Position numbers and translations under genes: made by a program. From positions 620,001-684,000 of the forward strand of contig JAITYX010000127.1 in NCBI GenBank assembly GCA_021018815.1: a stretch of DNA of 64,000 bases. The letters run 5' to 3'. Source of the stretch: Talinum fruticosum (taxonomy: Eukaryota > Streptophyta > Magnoliopsida > Caryophyllales > Talinaceae). This document shows positions 1 through 11,367 of this stretch, piece by piece (the first letter of the stretch is position 1; the number at the start of each line of letters is the position of its first letter). The notes under the pieces were generated by a model, which was given only the letters and a program-made list of their open reading frames with translations, searched no databases and was not told where the DNA came from.

Positions 1-260
1 CGTAATCCACGATTATATTTTTGGCCCCGAGTCATATTTAATTAACCAGAGTTATTTTTGACCCCGAGTCAAACATAATTTAGGATTATATTTTTGACCC
101 TGAGTCATATTTTATTAACCCGGAGTTATTTTTGACCCCGAGTCAAAATGTAACCCGGAGTTATTTTTGACCATGAGTCGTGTTTGATCAACTTGGAGTT
201 ATTTTGTGACCCCGAATTATACCTAATCGGTTTAGAGTTATCTTAACCTCATTTATCCAA
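1..260. repeat. degenerate short tandem repeat
   Basis: A phrase close to GAGTTATTTTTGACCCCGAG followed by a TCAAA or TCATA variant recurs about six times with irregular spacing of roughly 35-60 bp. It decays to the right, where the last recognisable copies near 190-250 are heavily mutated. The array is cut by the window edge, so its full length is unknown. It has no coding potential. It could be a small satellite or part of a retroelement leader. Confidence 0.7.
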
Positions 261-671
261 TCCGAATGCATGTTGCAACATTAAATAATTTGATTCAGTC
301 ACATTGTTTCTTTCTTTATCTAAATTTAATTAGTGAGTTAAAATTTGTGATCATCACTATTTTCAAAGGTCAATCAACGAGGGTTAATCTCTAGACACCA
401 AATTTTGACTCTTATATATTTAAAATTTTTATGATTAACATTAATTTTTTAAATAAAAAAATATACCAAGCATATAAAAATAACAATTAAATTGTAACCA
501 AAAAAAGCCCAAAGGTCCAACATACACCATTAAAAAAAAGGGAAAGAAATATTAAAAGTTAAAAAAAATAAAAAATTCAGGGGACATGGTCTGTAGCCTG
601 CAGGCTATGCCCCACCCAAAAGGAAAGGGAAAAAGAACTATAAGAGTATGAGAAAACAAAAATAAAAATAA
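261..671. other. AT-rich spacer, nothing recognised
   Basis: This is AT-rich sequence with short homopolymer runs. A more GC-balanced stretch at about 576-615 precedes the LINE and may be part of its 5' untranslated region. I see no gene or clear regulatory site. Confidence 0.5.
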
Positions 672-1480
672 ATGAGATATATTGTCATAGTGCTTGGGTG
701 GTATGTTTTCGCATTTCCTACTACCGAGGATATGAGTCTAGTTTTGAGAGGAGGCCCTTGGAAGATAGGAGGCAAATCCCTCTTACTTAAACCTTGGACT
801 ACGGAATTTAAGTTTGACCAAGCTCTTGCTACAAAGGTGCCGAGTGTGGGTTAAATTTCCAAATCTAGATTTGCATCTCCGGTCGAGTGAATGGTTTGAG
901 TAAGTTGGCCGATGCTGTGGGCTGTCCACTTTATGCGGATAAGTGTACTACTACAAAATTAAGGATTTCCTATGCTCGGGTTCTGGTCGAAGTTGATGTA
1001 TCGAAATCTTTGCCACATTCCATTCCGAGTGCATGATCCAGACAGGAAGTGCTTTATGCAGGAAGTCCATTACGAATGGGTCCCTTTTATTGCCATAAAT
1101 GCAAGCGACTGGGACATGAAGAGGCTGAGTGTGTGCAACAAACGAAACAAGTATGGGTACCAAAGCGAAGTCTACTACGGCACGAGAGTACAATGGACAT
1201 TCCTGTCGAACTCCTGAAGAAGTTGCCTATGAGGCTACAGCTGGAGATAATCTGTAGTCGATACCTACTGTGGTAAATATAGGAGACCCAGTTAGAAGAA
1301 AAAAACCCAAAATGCTCCACCTAAACGAGTCACTACAAGACAGGAAGTCATGCCATTGCAAAATGCTTTCGAGTGCATTACGAGAGATTCGAGCTGAAGG
1401 TAATGAAGGAGGGCCGATAATGAATAAGAATGACAAGGCCGGGAGTATGGGCGGGGCTATAGGCCAATTCCGGATATGAA
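672..1480 (+). pseudogene. LINE ORF1 remnant (DUF4283-like, CCHC knuckle)
   Basis: This encoded the RNA-binding ORF1 protein that coats LINE RNA. The first part reads like the DUF4283 domain of plant LINE and RT-associated proteins (GGPWKIGGKSLLLKPW near 750-800). A frame change leads to the typical YADKCTTTKLRISYARVLVEV stretch near 933-995, and another to an intact CX2CX4HX4C zinc knuckle, CHKCKRLGHEEAEC, at 1091-1132. The rest, to about 1480, is charged linker. The protein needs at least two frameshifts to be read through, so it is a pseudogene. Identity rests on motif order and position directly ahead of the endonuclease. Confidence 0.8.
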
Positions 1481-2452
1481 GATATATTGCTGGAATGTTA
1501 GAGGTCTTAATGACCCGAATAAACGATCGAAATAAGGAGAACCATCCGAAAGCAAAGCCGGTTGTGTTTGGTTTGATAGAAACACATGTGAAGGAGATGG
1601 TTGCAAAAAGCCTATAGCACACAAGATGTTCCCCCATTACAATTTTGTGGCAAACTATAGCCATCATTATAATGGTAGAATTTGGATGTTCTGGTCTCCA
1701 AATGTGCAGATTGACTACGATAAAGGTTAGTAGCCAATTGATTCATTGTAGAGTGGATGAGTCTAATGGTTTTACAAGTTTTATTACCTTAGTATATGCG
1801 AGTAAATTCCGGCAGTTTGAGGCAGGTCCTATGGGCAGATGTTGATAGCCTTGCAGCTTCTATTACCTCTCCTTGGATACTACTTGGTGATTTTAATATG
1901 GTCCTATCTCGAGCTGAAAGAATGTTAGAAACAAATGCCAACTAAAGTGAAATCGATGATTTCTTTAACCGCATTGCTAAGAACTCCTTGAGTGATGCTC
2001 CTGCAATCGGGCACTATTTTACATGGTCAAATAAACAAAGTGGGCTACAAAGAGTTTGGGCGAAATTAGATAGAGTTCTCCTTAATCCAACTGCTATTCG
2101 AGTGTTCATGGACCTTCAAGGTGGAGTTCAAACCCCTGGTGTCTCCGACCACCGCTTGATTGCTCGTGGAGGTTTTGAGCCGGGAAAACGTGGCAAAATG
2201 TCCTTCAAATATCTCAATGTGTGGGCAGAACATAGAAGATTTGCGGAAGTGGTGCAGGATTGTTGGAATTCTTCGGTTAGAGGTTGTATTATGTTCCAAA
2301 TAGTTACCAAGCTAAAACAGCTCAAATTGCAGTTGAAAGACCTCCATAGGCAGTATTCCAAAAGTATTAACCGTAAGGTAGAGAAGCTATATGCTGAGCT
2401 ATTGAAAGTGCAGACTGAATTACATGATAATCCCACATCTATTCCCATTTAG
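1478..2452 (+). pseudogene. LINE endonuclease domain (APE type)
   Basis: This is the N-terminal part of ORF2, the nuclease that nicks target DNA for target-primed reverse transcription. The characteristic start MKIYCWNVRGLNDPNKRS is at 1478, the ETH motif (GLIETHVKE) near 1572, the LLGDFNMVLSRAER motif near 1880, and the C-terminal YFTWSNKQ and GVSDHRLI motifs at about 2020-2155. N, E, GDFN and SDH are the metal-binding and catalytic signature of this nuclease family. Stops and frameshifts between 1510 and 1990 break it. The last segment (1988-2452) is open and runs towards the RT. Confidence 0.85.
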
Positions 2453-2639
2453 GAATTAGAAAGGTGGATGCTAGCAGAGTACAAGGAAGCAAGGGGAATT
2501 GAAGAGTCAATACTCGGGTAGCGGGCGAAGGCTCATTTTGTGCTCTTGTTAAGCAAAGAGAAGTATGAATTCAATCCATAGAGTGATTGACCACGAGAGG
2601 GCAAGAGTAGATTACACAAGAAGGGATTGCCACTGCTTT

Positions 2640-3900
2640 TATAAGTTTCTATAAAGATCTATTTGGCACACATAGAGAGACACAACCACCGGATCTTACC
2701 CGGATTCAAAATGGTCCCACACTTACGGAAGAGCATGCCAGAGTACTGAATACTCCTATTACGGATGCTGAAATCAAAGAGGTTGTTTTTAGCATGGATG
2801 GCAATAAAGCCCTTGGTCCCGATGGCAATTCTGCAGGGTTTTTCCAGCATGCATGGAAGAATGTTGGGGTAGACATCTCAAGGGCGGTCGCTCAATATTT
2901 CGAGCAATGGACGAGATGCTCAAACAGACTAAACACCACATTGATTATGTTGGTTCCCAAGATTGTAAACCCCACTCGAGTAATCGACTACGGACCTATT
3001 TCTCTATGTAATGTGTTGTACAAGATCATCTCAAAAATCCTAGGCATGTACGGCCGCAACATGTTCTCGCTCGACATAGTCGGCTTGAACCAAGGCGCTT
3101 TTGTGAAAGGGAGAGATATGGCAGACAACATGTTCCTAGCTCACCAATTGGTAAAGCACTATGAGAGAAAGGGATTTTCCCTAGAGCTATGCTTAAAATT
3201 GATATACGAAAAGCCTATGGTTAGTTGGGAGTTTGTGCAGGGCATGCTTGAAGGCTTTGGTTTCCCTGGACACTTTGTGGCCTTAATCATGACATGTATA
3301 ACTACTCCAAATTACTCGATTAACATCAATGGGGAATCGAAGGGTTTCTTTCCAGCAGTCGTGGTTTAAGGCGGGGTGACCCTTTATCGCCATATCTCTT
3401 CGTACTCTGTATGGAGGTGCTCACTAGGGGATTGAATATGGCTGTCGTAAATGAAGCATTCTCTTATCACCCAAGGTGTGCTAGAGTGAAACCGACCCAT
3501 TTAGCTTTTGCGAGATGACATCCTACTTTTCTCTAGGGGTGATATGCAATCTATTCAATGTTTATGGCAATGTTTTCAAGTGTTTTCACACATCACAGGG
3601 TTGTATGCAAATTTGGAGAAAACCGAGCTTTACCGGGGAAGTTGATAACACTCGCACAGGATGAAATTCTGCAAAATACGGGCTTTATAATGGGGAAATT
3701 CCCCTTCGGATACCTGGGCTTGCCTCTCTCAACAAAGAGATTAACCCATAGTATGTGCCAAACTCTTATTGACAAAATCAAGCATAGAATTACATCATGG
3801 ACTGCTAGATCTCTATCTTATGCAGGCAGAAAGACTCTTCTCCTTGCTTGTCATGACTGGACTAATTAGTTTTTGGTCCCAAATCTTTGTGCTACCCCAG
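2640..3900 (+). pseudogene. LINE reverse transcriptase domain
   Basis: This would copy LINE RNA into DNA at the nicked target. RT block 1-2 is seen as KALGPDG (near 2808), the palm leader as LVPKI and the DYGPISLCNVLYKIISKIL stretch near 2985-3045, and a RRGDPLSPYLFVLCMEVL block near 3370-3420 after a frame change. The catalytic FADD lies at 3507-3519 but carries one extra A at 3513 that shifts the frame inside the active site. PFGYLGLPL near 3706 is the block after the active site. At least three lesions make it non-functional. Confidence 0.87.
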
Positions 3901-4815
3901 CATACCATGGGTGTAATTGAATCTTTATGCAGTAAATTTCTTTGGGGAGGAAGCCTTAAGGGCAAGAAGTTAGAACTTGTGAGCTGGAAAACGTATGCCA
4001 ACCATATCGGAATGGGGAGTTGAATTTTAAGGAAATCCTGGCTTGGAACAAAGCATTGTGTGCTAAATGGATTTGGAAATTGCAGCACTCGGTCTCGTAT
4101 TTACGGAATGGGCAAAAGCTTATATGTTGAAGGACCAAAGTATTTTTTCTGTGCAAAGCCATTGCAATGATGCCTTGGGATGGAGGAAAATGATTAAAGT
4201 AAGAGACGAACTGGTCCAACATTTGGGGGACACTCGCTACTGCGAGGGAGTGGATGATGAAACAATGTGCTTTCCGTGCTAAAGTAGTATATTCAATCTT
4301 CCTGTCAAGCAAACACAAGGGCAGTGTGGTGGAAAACAAGTATGGAAGAGTTGGGCATGGGAGAGACATATAATGATACCGTGGTTAGCTTGCTTTGGGA
4401 GATTGCCAACCGCAGTTATGCTTGCTACAAGAGGGGTTATGGTGGACACTAAATGCGTGCTGTGCGGAGATCCGAGGAAAGACCACTACAATCACTTGTT
4501 CTTTGTCTTTGATGTGTCGATTGCAGTTTGGGAAGCTATTCTCAAGTGGTCTAAAACACAACCAAGAAGGTGGGACCTTGAAAGGGAATTGCAATAGTTT
4601 GCTGTGAGGTGTAAGGGCAATACACAATGGAACAAATGGCTTTGGTCGGTGCTTGCAGGCACAATATATGAACTATGGCGGGAAAGGTGCCTAAGAAAGT
4701 TTCAAAACAAAAGTAGACATCCGGACATGATTATAAGGCAAATACAATATGTTTGTAGTGTGAAGGCTAAAAAACATGTGGTGAAATGGGAGGATTTAGT
4801 TGAAATGTAATCTCT
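3901..4815 (+). pseudogene. LINE ORF2 C-terminus (zf-RVT-like)
   Basis: This is the downstream part of LINE ORF2. A frame change near 4020 is followed by a short conserved-looking segment and then the RVT-associated zinc-binding region at about 4373-4597. That region has CVLCG and a following H..HLFF pattern typical of plant LINE C-termini (RLPT..L..RG......C..C). The final piece at 4604-4810 ends in a stop just ahead of the 3' untranslated region. It is broken by at least one in-frame stop at about 4597. Confidence 0.75.
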
Positions 4816-4925
4816 CTTGTATTTTACCAGCTGTATCTCGGTTTTGGGAGAGTAAATGAAATTATTTACCTTTTTCCAAAAAAAAATTAAAAAAATAAAA
4901 TAAAAATAAAATAAAATAAGGTCAT
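4816..4925 (+). other. LINE 3' UTR and A-rich tail
   Basis: About 60 bp of non-coding sequence follow the last LINE stop codon. An impure A-rich tract (A runs with scattered T) follows at about 4878-4918, as expected for target-primed integration of polyadenylated LINE RNA. Confidence 0.75.
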
Positions 4926-7900
4926 AACTTGACAGCCTAACCTTTTGTGTTATGTTAACCTCCCCCAACTGCTCCTTTTCTTTCTTTCTTTATTTATTTA
5001 TTTTAAAATTTAATATTATTTAATTATTATTATTTATTTTATAAAAAGAGAGAGTTATTAGGATTTAGAGAGCCTCTTATTTGTTCTATAAATACTCTTT
5101 CATCAACTCCCGAGTAAGGGGCTTGATTTTTGCAAAAAAATTCTCTATTTTCTTAAAAATTGTCTCTCACTTCTTTAATTTTCTAAGAAGTGACTTGATT
5201 AACTAAAAATTAACTTTATTGAGAGTTGATTAAATTTAAGTTAATCTTTCTATTTTTTTAATCTTAAACAAATCAACCTTCCTTTTAAGTTAGTCAAAAT
5301 ATCTTATTTATCTCAAGAAACAAGAGGGTAATTTTTCTTATTACCACTTTTCAAATTTGATGAGATTACATTCTTTTTCTCTCTCTACTCTTATCTTCTT
5401 TCATTTGATGATGATTAAGCATGCACATACATAATATTCTCTTCTTTCTTACTTTCTTTTATGTACTTTTGCCTACCCATTTATTTATTTATTCTTGATT
5501 TTTTTAACTACTAACTTCTCCATTATTATTGTTATTGTTTATTTACTTTCATTTATTATCATTATTACTACTAACTTTATTATTATTATTGTTATTGCTT
5601 CTATTACTACTAACCTTATCATTATTACTATTGTTACTAACCTTATCATTATTATTGCTATTGTCACTAACTTTATTGTTATTGTATATGTTGATTTTGT
5701 TTATTATTTCTATTATTACTTAACACTAATATTATTAATATTATCGTTACTATTATCTTTTTTTATCACTATTATGATTATTTATTATTACTAACGTTTT
5801 GGTGTTTCTTTATCTCTTTTTTGGGATAGGCCGATCTCGGGTTGGTTTCGGCCCTTGGGTTTCACCGTCCGTCCCTTAGGGCCTGCGCGGTCGTTCCCCT
5901 ATTGGGTGGAACACTAGTTTTCTTTTTTCGGGAGTGAGCGGTGAGATCCGAGCAATGATTGCAAAATTGTGTGTTATTTTTTTCTTTCTCATTTTCTTCA
6001 CATTTAGTTTTTACTTGTAATACATGAAAAATGAAGAAAAATGGGTTAAGTCATGATTGAACATGAAGGATAATAACTTGGAGTAAAGTGGTTCAAACCG
6101 GAAGGTTGTATGTTATTTCTAGGCTACTTTAGTGGAAATATTTCAATTCCAAAAAATTTATTTTTATGCCATTAGATGGAGCAATAAAATAGCTTTCTAG
6201 CAAGTAGTCACTCACCCAAATTTGAGTCCTGAGTTATTTATACCATATATTTTTCGATGGAATATTTAATCGGTGTGAAAAATGACACCCTCACTCGTTT
6301 TCCTACTTTTTCATGATGTAAACGATTTTTCTAGATAAATATACTTCATAAGAAGTAAAATAAACTTCCTTATCTTTCTAAGTTGGTAAACTTTATCTCC
6401 TAACTCCTAATACTTAGAGAGATATGATTTATTAAAGTTAGCATCGCAAAAATGTAGTTTTTACGAGTGCCTCGATCATAATATATATATTGGAAAATCT
6501 ATTAAAATATCTTACAATGCTTTAAAACTTATACAAAAATCACACTAGTTCCTTATTATGTCTCATTAATCTAGTTTTTACAGTTTTATAATATAAGATT
6601 TATTTTATTTTTAATAAATAAATGAATACCTCGCTATCCAAAACAATATAAATCAGGATGTCACCTAAGTTTTCGACTTATCAATTTTACATGATAAGGA
6701 ATTTATTTTTGATATTTTTACCATTGAAATTAGAGTTAAGTATAAAACTCTAAGCTTTAGAATCACCTCAATAGGATCTTCCTTAAAAATGTTGTAATTT
6801 TTTGAAACCGACATTTATTATGGCAAGTGAGGTAGAAGTGTGACTTTAAGATTTTATTAAATCATTTTTGAAACCTTCTAAAAAATACAAAATTTTATAA
6901 CTGAGCTTATTACGGAATTTTACAACTATATAAATGGTTTCATATTTTTTAATCTCATCTTACTTAGTTTCGGGATTTCTCTTTCGAAATGGTTTTAAAA
7001 ATGAATTAATCATGTCTTTCAATAAAATAAATACTCGGGACTTTGTTTGGTCAATCAAGATACATTATTCATCATAATGCGAGACAAAGATCCATCAAGA
7101 AGTTGAGTTATGAACACTTCTCATCTTCATGGTGTTGAAAAATTTTATTTACGTTCTTTTTAGACTTCTTGTATTTAGGAAAACCTTGTATGTTTCATTT
7201 TGTTCATTACATTGTAATAAGCCGGTACTTGTAAAACCAGTTGTTGCAAAGTGTGAATAATAATAATTTTTTGTTTCAAGTATGTCTTAGCCCATTCATC
7301 ACAATATAATCAACTTGATCAAAACTAATAAAATGAACTCTCTAAGATTGCTAATTAGTTTTGTTGCCAACATTGAAGCATGACCCATGAATAAGGGATG
7401 ACGGTAATCATAATTTCCCGTTTATGATCATCTTTACCTTAATCATAAGTCCTAATAATTTTTGGCTAAATACCAAGTGACGATTGTTAGACACAACTGT
7501 GCTTGTCCGGTGTATGTTTGCATGCTTGTCCTTAGGGCTGACATATTATTTCATTTATGGTCGTAACTTTTCATCAAACTTGAGGTCTTAATAAAAAATC
7601 TGTTTATATCTGATCTTTAAGATGGTCTACATCCATTTCAATCTAAACAACCTTCACAATTCCACCATTATCCTAGTGGATTATTTTTAGATCGGATAAG
7701 ACCGAGTCGCTGATTGTATCCTCGTGCTTGGTGATAGGCTGTTGGTGGGGATTCCGTCTAAATCTTTGAGAATCATTAGCCATAAAACACGAGCCCACTA
7801 ACTCCATAAAAATCCAGTCCACTTCATACCCCAAGTAAATATTTTCTCAGTTGAAATGGGAATGTTAAAAGGTCTAATCTTATACTCATGCCTACAGTTG

Positions 7901-8600
7901 AGTCAATCCACCCATCCCGTCAATTATTGCCTTGAGTAATAGAGTTGAGACCCTGAGTAACTCTCCCTATTCTCAATTGGATTGACTCGACCATATGAAT
8001 GAGTCATCTCTAAAGTCTTTTAACATGACCACTAGACAGGGAAATGATTCATAACTATCTCCAATAGAACTCACAAGAGTTATGACGGAATCCTTGCTAG
8101 AATTACGTAGGGTTTTGATCCGAGAGTAGACTCAAGTCCTACAACAATCGGTATGTAAAGAAATTTGGCTCTCATCCTAATGCAAACCCACCATACATCA
8201 ACGAATCTGTTGGCCCTGTGTTTTCCATTCTTGTGCTTGCATGTTTTATGCTTACGTGTATAATGATGCGTTTTTCTTTATGATTTTATTTTATAAATCT
8301 ATGTAAATCAACATTTAGGATGTCTACAAAACTGGATACAATATATTAGTAGGAGCCCATTCTTAGAACGGAGGGAGTGGCGAGTCCTTGACATTCGTGC
8401 TTCCTAACCAAAACCCCGAATCCACCATCTTAGGTTCTCGGATCAATCTTTTACATTGTTTTCGCCTTTTGGGCACATTAGTCAACCTTTATTTTTTTTC
8501 TTTTCTAAAAAATATAATTTCAAAACTGTTTTACAAAAACCCCATCCTTGTGTGGGTCATAACCAAGTGGCGACACTAGTCATCCAAATTTCGGGCGCCA
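4926..8600. other. AT-rich non-coding region, possible LTR and leader
   Basis: I found no convincing coding sequence in this 3.7 kb. Near 5086 a TATA-like TCTATAAATACTC is followed by pyrimidine-rich sequence, as in the promoter part of an LTR. A GC-richer island lies at about 5825-5950. Near 8565-8600 a GTGGCGACAC...GGGCGCCAC stretch resembles the leaders of Ogre/Tat-type Gypsy elements, which makes an unrelated Ogre-like LTR and leader the most likely identity. I could not define LTR ends or a second copy, so this stays a suggestion. Confidence 0.4.
5495..5795. repeat. ATT-rich low-complexity tract
   Basis: This is about 300 bp of imperfect ATT/TTA/ACT trinucleotide repeats. It stays open on the plus strand as strings of Ile and Leu in two frames. 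That reflects composition only and is not a gene. Confidence 0.85.
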
Positions 8601-9260
8601 CAGCCCCATAATCTAATTCTCGATTCCAAGACCGATGGAGTCATTTTTAATCTTTTTTAATCTTAGTTTTTCCCTCACTAAGATTGGAACAAGTAAATTT
8701 TACTTTTGTTTTTGTTAGTTTTTCATTCCTAAAAAACTAATTGGCGACTCCCTTTTGATTTATTTCTTCTAGATCTGCTTCTAGGCTATTTCGATTGAAT
8801 AATAAGAAAAATGGTTCTAAACTGTGAAGCTAGGCTAGAGGCCGAGGCCGACTGTCTCGGTGTTGGTCCTTGGCGGCGCTAGCCACCAATTGGGTGCGGG
8901 TGCTGCCTACACTCGAGTGGTTAGCAGGCCAGGCTCAGTCCAAACAGGTGTTTTCACACCGGTTTGGGCCTTGAGCTTCATGGGATAAATAGAAACCCTA
9001 ATCTCATTTATCGTTCGGTTATGAAATAATATCTCGGGACTTCGAAAATAATTTCTAAAATAAAATGATTAATAAAAATCACCAATCACCTTTGCTTAAT
9101 TTATCTCAAACTTGATTTAATAAAATTCGGAAACCTTAATAAGAGGTTCATCCCCACATTTCAAAATCATCTTCAACACCCTAAATCATTCTTTAAAATT
9201 TCTAAAACCCGACATTCATGGGGAAGCTCGGTCAGCCCCGAATGGTCGTGGTTTCTATAG
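8601..9260 (+). mobile_element. Tat/Ogre-like LTR, 3' portion (copy a)
   Basis: This matches, with scattered differences, the segments at about 17310-17923, 22985-23535 and 28000-28445. Shared landmarks are GATTCTCGATTCCAAGACC, the TTGATTTATTTCTTCTAG stretch, and AAACCCGACATTC followed by a TGGGGAAGCTCG phrase. It ends immediately before a primer site complementary to tRNA-Arg, so it is the U5 end of a 5' LTR. The left part is missing: at about 8600 the homology stops abruptly and unrelated leader-like DNA begins. Confidence 0.75.
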
Positions 9261-9278
9261 TGGCGACTCCACTAGGGA
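9261..9278 (+). other. tRNA-Arg primer binding site
   Basis: TGGCGACTCCACTAGGGA is complementary to the 3' end of plant tRNA-Arg (GACTCC...GGAGTCG plus CCA), with one mismatch. A tRNA-Arg primer is characteristic of Ogre/Tat Gypsy elements. It sits directly after LTR copy a and fixes the plus orientation. Confidence 0.75.
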
Positions 9279-9884
9279 TAAATCACTTATTAAGAGGCAC
9301 CGAGAATTCTAGCATTTTTTCTTACCGTGCACCACACGAAAGACTAAATCCTTGAAGTATGAGTCACCATGTATCCTACCTAGTCTTAAACCTCTTTTGA
9401 CCATAGATCTTTGACTATTAGGTGTCACCTTGTCTTCATTTGCATGCTTGGATGAGTGTGATTGTTTTTAGATTTAATCTTCTACTTGTGAGCCTTTAGG
9501 GATAGGTGAGGAATGCTAAATAATCCTTGCATGGGTGCAAAAATAAAAATTAAAATAAACCTTTTTGAGTTAGTCCAATTTGTGCATTCTAGCCAAAAGT
9601 CCAAAATTACCTTCTCTTCTTAGCTTGGTCCAATAATTGCATTTTTCATGTAGGCAAAAATAAAGTTCATCTCAAAATACGTGAGTCCATATTTGAATTT
9701 TTACATTTACCCAAAATCAAAATCATCTCAATTAAGGTGCGTATATTCATTTCATTAGCAAAAAGTGAATTTCATCTCAAATAGGTGAGTTCATTTTTTG
9801 CATTAGCCAAAAGTAAATTTCATCTCAAATAGGTGAGTCCATTCTTTCATGTAGCCAAAAATAAATTTTATCTCAAAATAGGTT
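9279..9884 (+). repeat. Tat leader with ~55-bp tandem repeats (copy a, left part)
   Basis: Non-coding leader follows the primer site. From about 9590 it becomes tandem repeats with the core TTAGCCAAAAGTAAATTTCA followed by TCTCAAATAGGTGAGTCCATT, about 50-60 bp per unit. The same leader occurs at about 17950-19300 and 28446-28850. The array is interrupted at 9884 by the Copia insertion and resumes at 16464. Confidence 0.8.
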
Positions 9885-11309
9885 TAAGAATCATGTATAA
9901 ATCTCTATCTCTCTTAGGTTTTGATTCTAAGTCATTCTGCGTATTATAGAAACTATTATCTAAGTTTTCATTCTATTCCGATTGGCTCGGAAAGTGCTTT
10001 ATAGTATATCTCCTACACTCGGTGTTTCGACTCACTCGGACATCACTCGGAACCACGCATGCTCAAATAATTTCTCTAACACTTTTATTTTGAGCACCGA
10101 CTTTCAATTTCAACACAAAGTGAATTATATCGTTAATTCTCTATTCTAAGTCAGTTTATTTCCTTGAGAATTATTTGACCGAGATCAAGTCCTTATACTC
10201 TAATATTTTATTCTTTCTAACTTGATTAGGATTAACTCACGATGGAATATAAACATATTGAATATTAGACTTAGAAGATTCCATTCTTTTATGCCAAAGA
10301 CAATTAAGCATTTAATTATTCTAATTTAATTATTATCTGTGCTTAATCTTGGACCAAAGTATTTTATACTTTGAGAAACAATGTGTTTGCTTTTGTAGGT
10401 TATTCAAAGGAGGCTAATCTATTTTGAATTTCAAAAGCAACCGACTTCTAGCTGCTAAACACCAACAAACAAGTTTTACCTACTTCTAGATATGGCTAAA
10501 ATACTCGTGTCGGGGTTGTTTGTTTCAAAAGCTGAAAACCGCAACTTTAGGCCTAACGGTTGTTTCCACCTCAGTTTTCAGTCACCACCAAGTGATTGGA
10601 CCATCTTTTGGAGCCAAGAGCTGTTGCACAACGTTCACATCCCAACGGATCTTTTCCGAGTGACTCGGAATAGCCGTTACGAGTGGCTAGTGAAGATTTT
10701 CGTCCGTAACTAAGACTCAACGGTCATTCTGCCTGGTTGGCTATAAATAGAAGCCATTTTACAAGACTACAGGATTGCTGAACACATTGTTGCACCTATT
10801 ATTGAACACTTACTAAGTGCATACTCGATCAATCTTCTTCTTATAACTCCAAATCAGTATTTAATATTCTCTAAGTTGTAAAGAAAGTCTTATAATCAAT
10901 TACATACTTCTCTTACTTTCTTAGTAAATCCCTTGACTGAGGTGTAAGGGTTAACTTAGCTTATTTGTCCCCGATTGTAAAGGCTACCTCAGTCAAGAAG
11001 TAATAGATCGGATAAGGGAGCTTCTAAGTCTAGGAAAACATTATAAGGAATTGTTTAAGGGAGCAGATTCTGGTTGAGTCAGTCCTTTGTATTTTGTGGA
11101 TTCAAAATTTGACTTGGTGCTTGAATTAGCACCGCCCGTGGTTTTCTGCCCCTAGAGGGTTTTCACGTTTATCCGTGTTATTGTCTTTCTGAGTCTAATC
11201 TAAACTGAAAATCTGCTTTTGGTTTGTGTTGGTGCAAAAATTGTTTAATTTTTTCATCACCCTATTCACCCCCTTAGGGTGACTTAGACTCTTCAAGAGC
11301 AAACCGTCA
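9885..11309 (+). repeat. Copia A 5' LTR
   Basis: The start is placed where the Tat repeat stops and sequence homologous to the TGAAGACTCGG end of the better-preserved LTRs begins. The end is AAACCGTCA just before the primer site. A TATA box (GGCTATAAATAGAAGCC) lies at about 10738-10754, downstream of the shared block with CCTAACGGTTGTTTCCACC. Length is about 1.42 kb, against 1.53-1.57 kb in the other Copia copies here. Confidence 0.85.
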
Positions 11310-11310
11310 A

Positions 11311-11323
11311 TTGGTATCGAGTT
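11311..11323 (+). other. Copia A primer binding site (iMet type)
   Basis: TTGGTATCGAGTT lies right after the LTR. It resembles the usual TGGTATCAGAGC complement of plant initiator tRNA-Met but lacks one A and has a mutated 3' part. Confidence 0.7.
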
Positions 11324-11367
11324 CGGTCTTTCAAGAGGATCTCACCATCCAAAGGTATAAAGATCGG

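Larger units (their letters stand above)
672..4920 (+). mobile_element. L1-type LINE (non-LTR retrotransposon), decayed
   Basis: The order of modules is that of plant L1-clade LINEs: an ORF1-like nucleic-acid-binding protein with a CCHC knuckle, an APE-type endonuclease, a reverse transcriptase, a C-terminal zinc-binding RVT-associated domain, then an A-rich tail at about 4878-4918. Every module is interrupted by stops or frameshifts, so the copy is dead. The full domain order shows it is not strongly 5'-truncated. I could not identify the target-site duplication. The strand is set by all the domains and by the tail. Confidence 0.9.

Noticed and set aside
5495..5794. Long Ile/Leu-rich open frame that looks like a membrane protein
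   Set aside because: It is the translation of an ATT-rich low-complexity tract, open in more than one frame and without any conserved feature.
9261..9278. Part of a tRNA-Arg gene
   Set aside because: Only the acceptor-end complement is present, with no cloverleaf; its place directly after an LTR makes it a primer site.
9590..9884. CRISPR-like array of spaced repeats
   Set aside because: Unit borders and interiors vary together, there are no constant repeats with unique spacers, and the context is a plant retrotransposon leader.
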